This document shows, in pieces, positions 62,124 through 64,000 of a stretch of DNA of 64,000 nucleotides (positions are counted from its first letter, which is position 1; each line of letters begins with the position of its first letter). Source of the DNA: Acidovorax sp. KKS102 (lineage in GTDB: Bacteria; Pseudomonadota; Gammaproteobacteria; Burkholderiales; Burkholderiaceae_C); assembly GCF_000302535.1 (NCBI RefSeq), contig NC_018708.1:4402001-4466000 (forward strand), read 5' to 3'. Made by a program: the position numbers and the translations under genes. The notes beneath the pieces are model-generated. The model ran no database searches, was not told where the DNA came from, and saw nothing but the letters and a program-made list of their open reading frames with translations.

Positions 62124-62653
62124 GCGGCCACCTGGGGCGCGGGGGTGTCCGCCACAGGCGCTTGCACCACGTCCACCACGGGTGCGCCCGTCAGGCGCTG
62201 CAGGTCCGTGGGGTGCAAGGGGAACACGCCATGGGGGTGGCCTGCTGCGGCCCACACCACGTCAAAGCGCAGCAGGTCCTGGTCGATGAGCGTGACGGGC
62301 GGCGTGGCATGCGCCACGGGCGACACGCCGCCAATCGAGAAGCCGGTGCGCGATTTCACAAACTCGGCATCGGCGCGGCCGATCTTGCCGCCCACATGGG
62401 CTTCCACTTTTTTCTCGTCCACGCGGCGGTCGCCCGATGTGACCACCAGCACCGCCACGTCGTCGCTCTTGCGCCGAAAGATGATGCTCTTGGCCACCTG
62501 CCCCACCAGGATGCCCAGCGCATCAGCGGCCTGCTGCGCAGTGCGCGCGGCATCGTACAGCATCTGCGGCAGGTGCGGGTGGCCGAGCCGCTGCAACTCG
62601 GCAGCCACACGCTGTACGCCCTCGGGCAGGTTTTTCAGTTCGGCTCCACACAT
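62120..62653 (-). CDS. YbaK/EbsC-family aminoacyl-tRNA deacylase
   Basis: A protein of 177 residues from the ATG at 62653, 9 nt after GGAGA; an ATG 6 nt upstream is too close to that site. The YbaK fold is seen in VGQVAKSIIFRRKSDDVAVLVVTSGDRRVDEKKVEAHVGGKIGRA, with the conserved lysine of GQVAKSI, and GVSPVAH. The family hydrolyses mischarged tRNAs such as Cys-tRNA-Pro. First gene of the operon with DUF1289 and the isomerase, joined by stop/start overlaps. Confidence 0.88.
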   Translation of the reverse strand: MCGAELKNLPEGVQRVAAELQRLGHPHLPQMLYDAARTAQQAADALGILVGQVAKSIIFRRKSDDVAVLVVTSGDRRVDEKKVEAHVGGKIGRADAEFVKSRTGFSIGGVSPVAHATPPVTLIDQDLLRFDVVWAAAGHPHGVFPLHPTDLQRLTGAPVVDVVQAPVADTPAPQVAA

Positions 62654-62866
62654 GCGCATCGGTCTCCAGCGGGCCCCCATGGGGGCGTGATTCGGTCGGG
62701 TCTCCCTCCATTTTGCCGCGCGCCAGGGCCTGCCTGGCGCCCTGCCCCGCATGTCCCTGCGCTGCGCTCCGGCACCCGGGCCAAATCCGGCCACTTTACA
62801 AACAGGAAATGTGCGCCCCCCACAATGCGCCGAACTTTCCACCCCCACGCCCCAAGCCCCACGCCC

Positions 62867-64000
62867 ATGAACGATGCCGCGTTGTCCCTGCCGTGCCCGA
62901 GCCTGTCTGCGCCGTCCCCTGCCGATCCCGTGTCAGGCCGCGCCGCCCGCCCCGCCCTGGGGGCCTTGCCGTCCCGGGGAGCGTTGCTGGGGATGCTGTT
63001 GATCGCAGGCATCCTGGCCGGCTGCAGCAAACCCAACGAGGCCCCTGCACCGGCCAAGGCCGCCCCAGAAGTGGGCGTGGTCACGCTCAAGCAGCAAAGC
63101 CAGCAGCTCGAAGCCGCGCTGCCGGGCCGTACCCGCGCCTCGCTCACGGCCGAGGTCCGGCCCCAGGTGTCGGGCATCCTGCAAAAGCGTCTGTTCACCG
63201 AAGGCGCGCTGGTGCGCCAGGGCCAGCCGCTGTACCAGATCGACGACGCCTCGCTGCGCGCCACCGAGGCCAGCGCGCAGGCCGCCCTGGCCAAGGCCGA
63301 GGCCACCGCGCGCACCCAGGAGGCCACGGCCAAGCGCAATGCCGAGCTGGTGAAGATCGATGCCATCAGCCAGCAGGCGTTTGAAGAAAGCCAGGCCGCC
63401 GCCGCCCAGTCGCGCTCCGACGTGGCCGTGGCCCAGGCCAACCTGGCCACGGCGCGCATCAACCTCAAATACAGCCGCATCGAAGCCCCGATCAGCGGAC
63501 GCATCAGCCTGTCCAACGTCACGCCGGGGGCGCTGGTCACGGCCAACCAGGCCGACGCGCTGACCTCCATCGTCCAGCTTGACCCGATGTACGTGGACTT
63601 CACCCAGTCCACCACCGAGCTGATGCAGCTGCAGCGGGACTGGGACGCAGGCCGATTCCAGAAGGTCGAGGGCGACAAGATCCCCGTGCGCATCCGCCTG
63701 GACGACGGCACCGAATACGCGCAGCGCGGCCAGCTGCAGTTTGCGGGCGTGATCGTGAACGCCACCACCGGCACCGTCACGCTGCGTGCCGTGGTGCCCA
63801 ACCCCAAGGGCACGCTGATGCCCGGTATGTACGTACAGGCGCTGCTGCCCACCGGCCTCGCGCCCGAAGCCCTGCTGGTGCCCCAGCAGGCCGTGACCCG
63901 CGACCTCACCGGCAAGCCCAGCGTGCTGGTGGTCAAGGACGGTGATGTGGTGGAAAAGCGCCCGATCAGTATCGACCGTGCGGTGGGCAACCAGTGGCTG
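62867..64000 (+). CDS. RND efflux periplasmic adaptor (AcrA/MexA-like), 3' end outside window
   Basis: 378 codons are open from the ATG at 62867 to the window edge. A lipobox (LLIAGILAGCSK, Cys at 53 from this ATG) marks a lipoprotein, but that is deep for a signal peptide; a GTG at 62930 would place it at a normal 32 residues and may be the true start. The adaptor core includes VRPQVSGILQKRLFTEGALV, the coiled-coil hairpin near 130-180 and RIEAPISGRISLSNVTPGALV. It links an RND pump to an outer-membrane channel. The pump gene probably lies just beyond the window. Confidence 0.92.
   Translation, partial: MNDAALSLPCPSLSAPSPADPVSGRAARPALGALPSRGALLGMLLIAGILAGCSKPNEAPAPAKAAPEVGVVTLKQQSQQLEAALPGRTRASLTAEVRPQVSGILQKRLFTEGALVRQGQPLYQIDDASLRATEASAQAALAKAEATARTQEATAKRNAELVKIDAISQQAFEESQAAAAQSRSDVAVAQANLATARINLKYSRIEAPISGRISLSNVTPGALVTANQADALTSIVQLDPMYVDFTQSTTELMQLQRDWDAGRFQKVEGDKIPVRIRLDDGTEYAQRGQLQFAGVIVNATTGTVTLRAVVPNPKGTLMPGMYVQALLPTGLAPEALLVPQQAVTRDLTGKPSVLVVKDGDVVEKRPISIDRAVGNQWL

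Noticed and set aside
1..64000. CRISPR array, tRNA genes, prophage or integrative element
   Set aside because: No regularly spaced direct repeats with spacers, no tRNA cloverleaf with CCA-type end, and no integrase, cas or phage structural genes were recognised.

Overview
The window is high-GC chromosomal DNA of a betaproteobacterium, most likely Burkholderiales, family Comamonadaceae (Acidovorax-like). This is inferred from gene content and order: tyrS, M23 peptidase, anmK, erpA, bactofilin, DUF6776, rpsI and rplM lie together; an SAH riboswitch precedes ahcY-tlyA-metF; a Bug-type solute-binding protein is present; and the core proteins look betaproteobacterial. No tRNA, rRNA, CRISPR array, integrase or prophage was seen. 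The only intact-looking mobile element is one IS30-type insertion.

Layout. 1-5870: a divergent LysR regulator and a dabB-dabA inorganic-carbon transporter operon with a third gene (DUF6671, zinc ribbons). 5876-8041: an RsbQ-like hydrolase paired with a PAS-GGDEF cyclase. 8099-15696: glmS, Lrp, a MASE2-GGDEF cyclase, a soluble histidine kinase coupled to glmU, a Crp/Fnr regulator and a divergent BLUF photoreceptor. 15847-20141: a FabF-like synthase with a TetR regulator, two DUF2917 proteins and a LysR. 20233-30587: a housekeeping block (tyrS, M23 peptidase, anmK, erpA, bactofilin, DUF6776, rpsI, rplM) plus an MFS exporter and a Ser/Thr kinase. 30838-38525: rlmJ, then ahcY-tlyA-metF-rlpA (one overlapping operon under an SAH riboswitch), prfC and a HAD phosphatase. 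38633-39724: IS30 element. 39781-45643: a fructose-type ABC system (frcB, frcC, frcA, RbsD/FucU, ROK) with a divergent PfkB kinase. 45647-50088: NYN-LOTUS protein, Bug protein, Lrp, YkgJ and a small lipoprotein. 50255-56128: a 1957-residue tandem UvrA. 56339-64000: two paralogous LivK-type binding proteins, a 67-residue membrane protein, an MHS-family transporter, a YbaK-DUF1289-isomerase operon and the start of an RND adaptor gene.

Three repeat families stand out. (1) A 50-70 bp element occurs about nine times; copies lie inside glmU and anmK, form the 3' end of an lrp gene, and supply the start codon of a DUF1289 gene. (2) A 112-114 bp hairpin occurs twice, once between frcB and frcC. (3) A single 270-bp element upstream of the MHS transporter has perfect 24-bp terminal inverted repeats and two internal hairpin arms, forming a three-way junction.

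Many adjacent genes overlap by ATGA or TGATG stop/start signals (dabA/DUF6671, glmU/kinase, tlyA/metF, metF/rlpA, YbaK/DUF1289/isomerase), so translational coupling is common here. Family names and functions were assigned by reading the sequence only; no database search was run.
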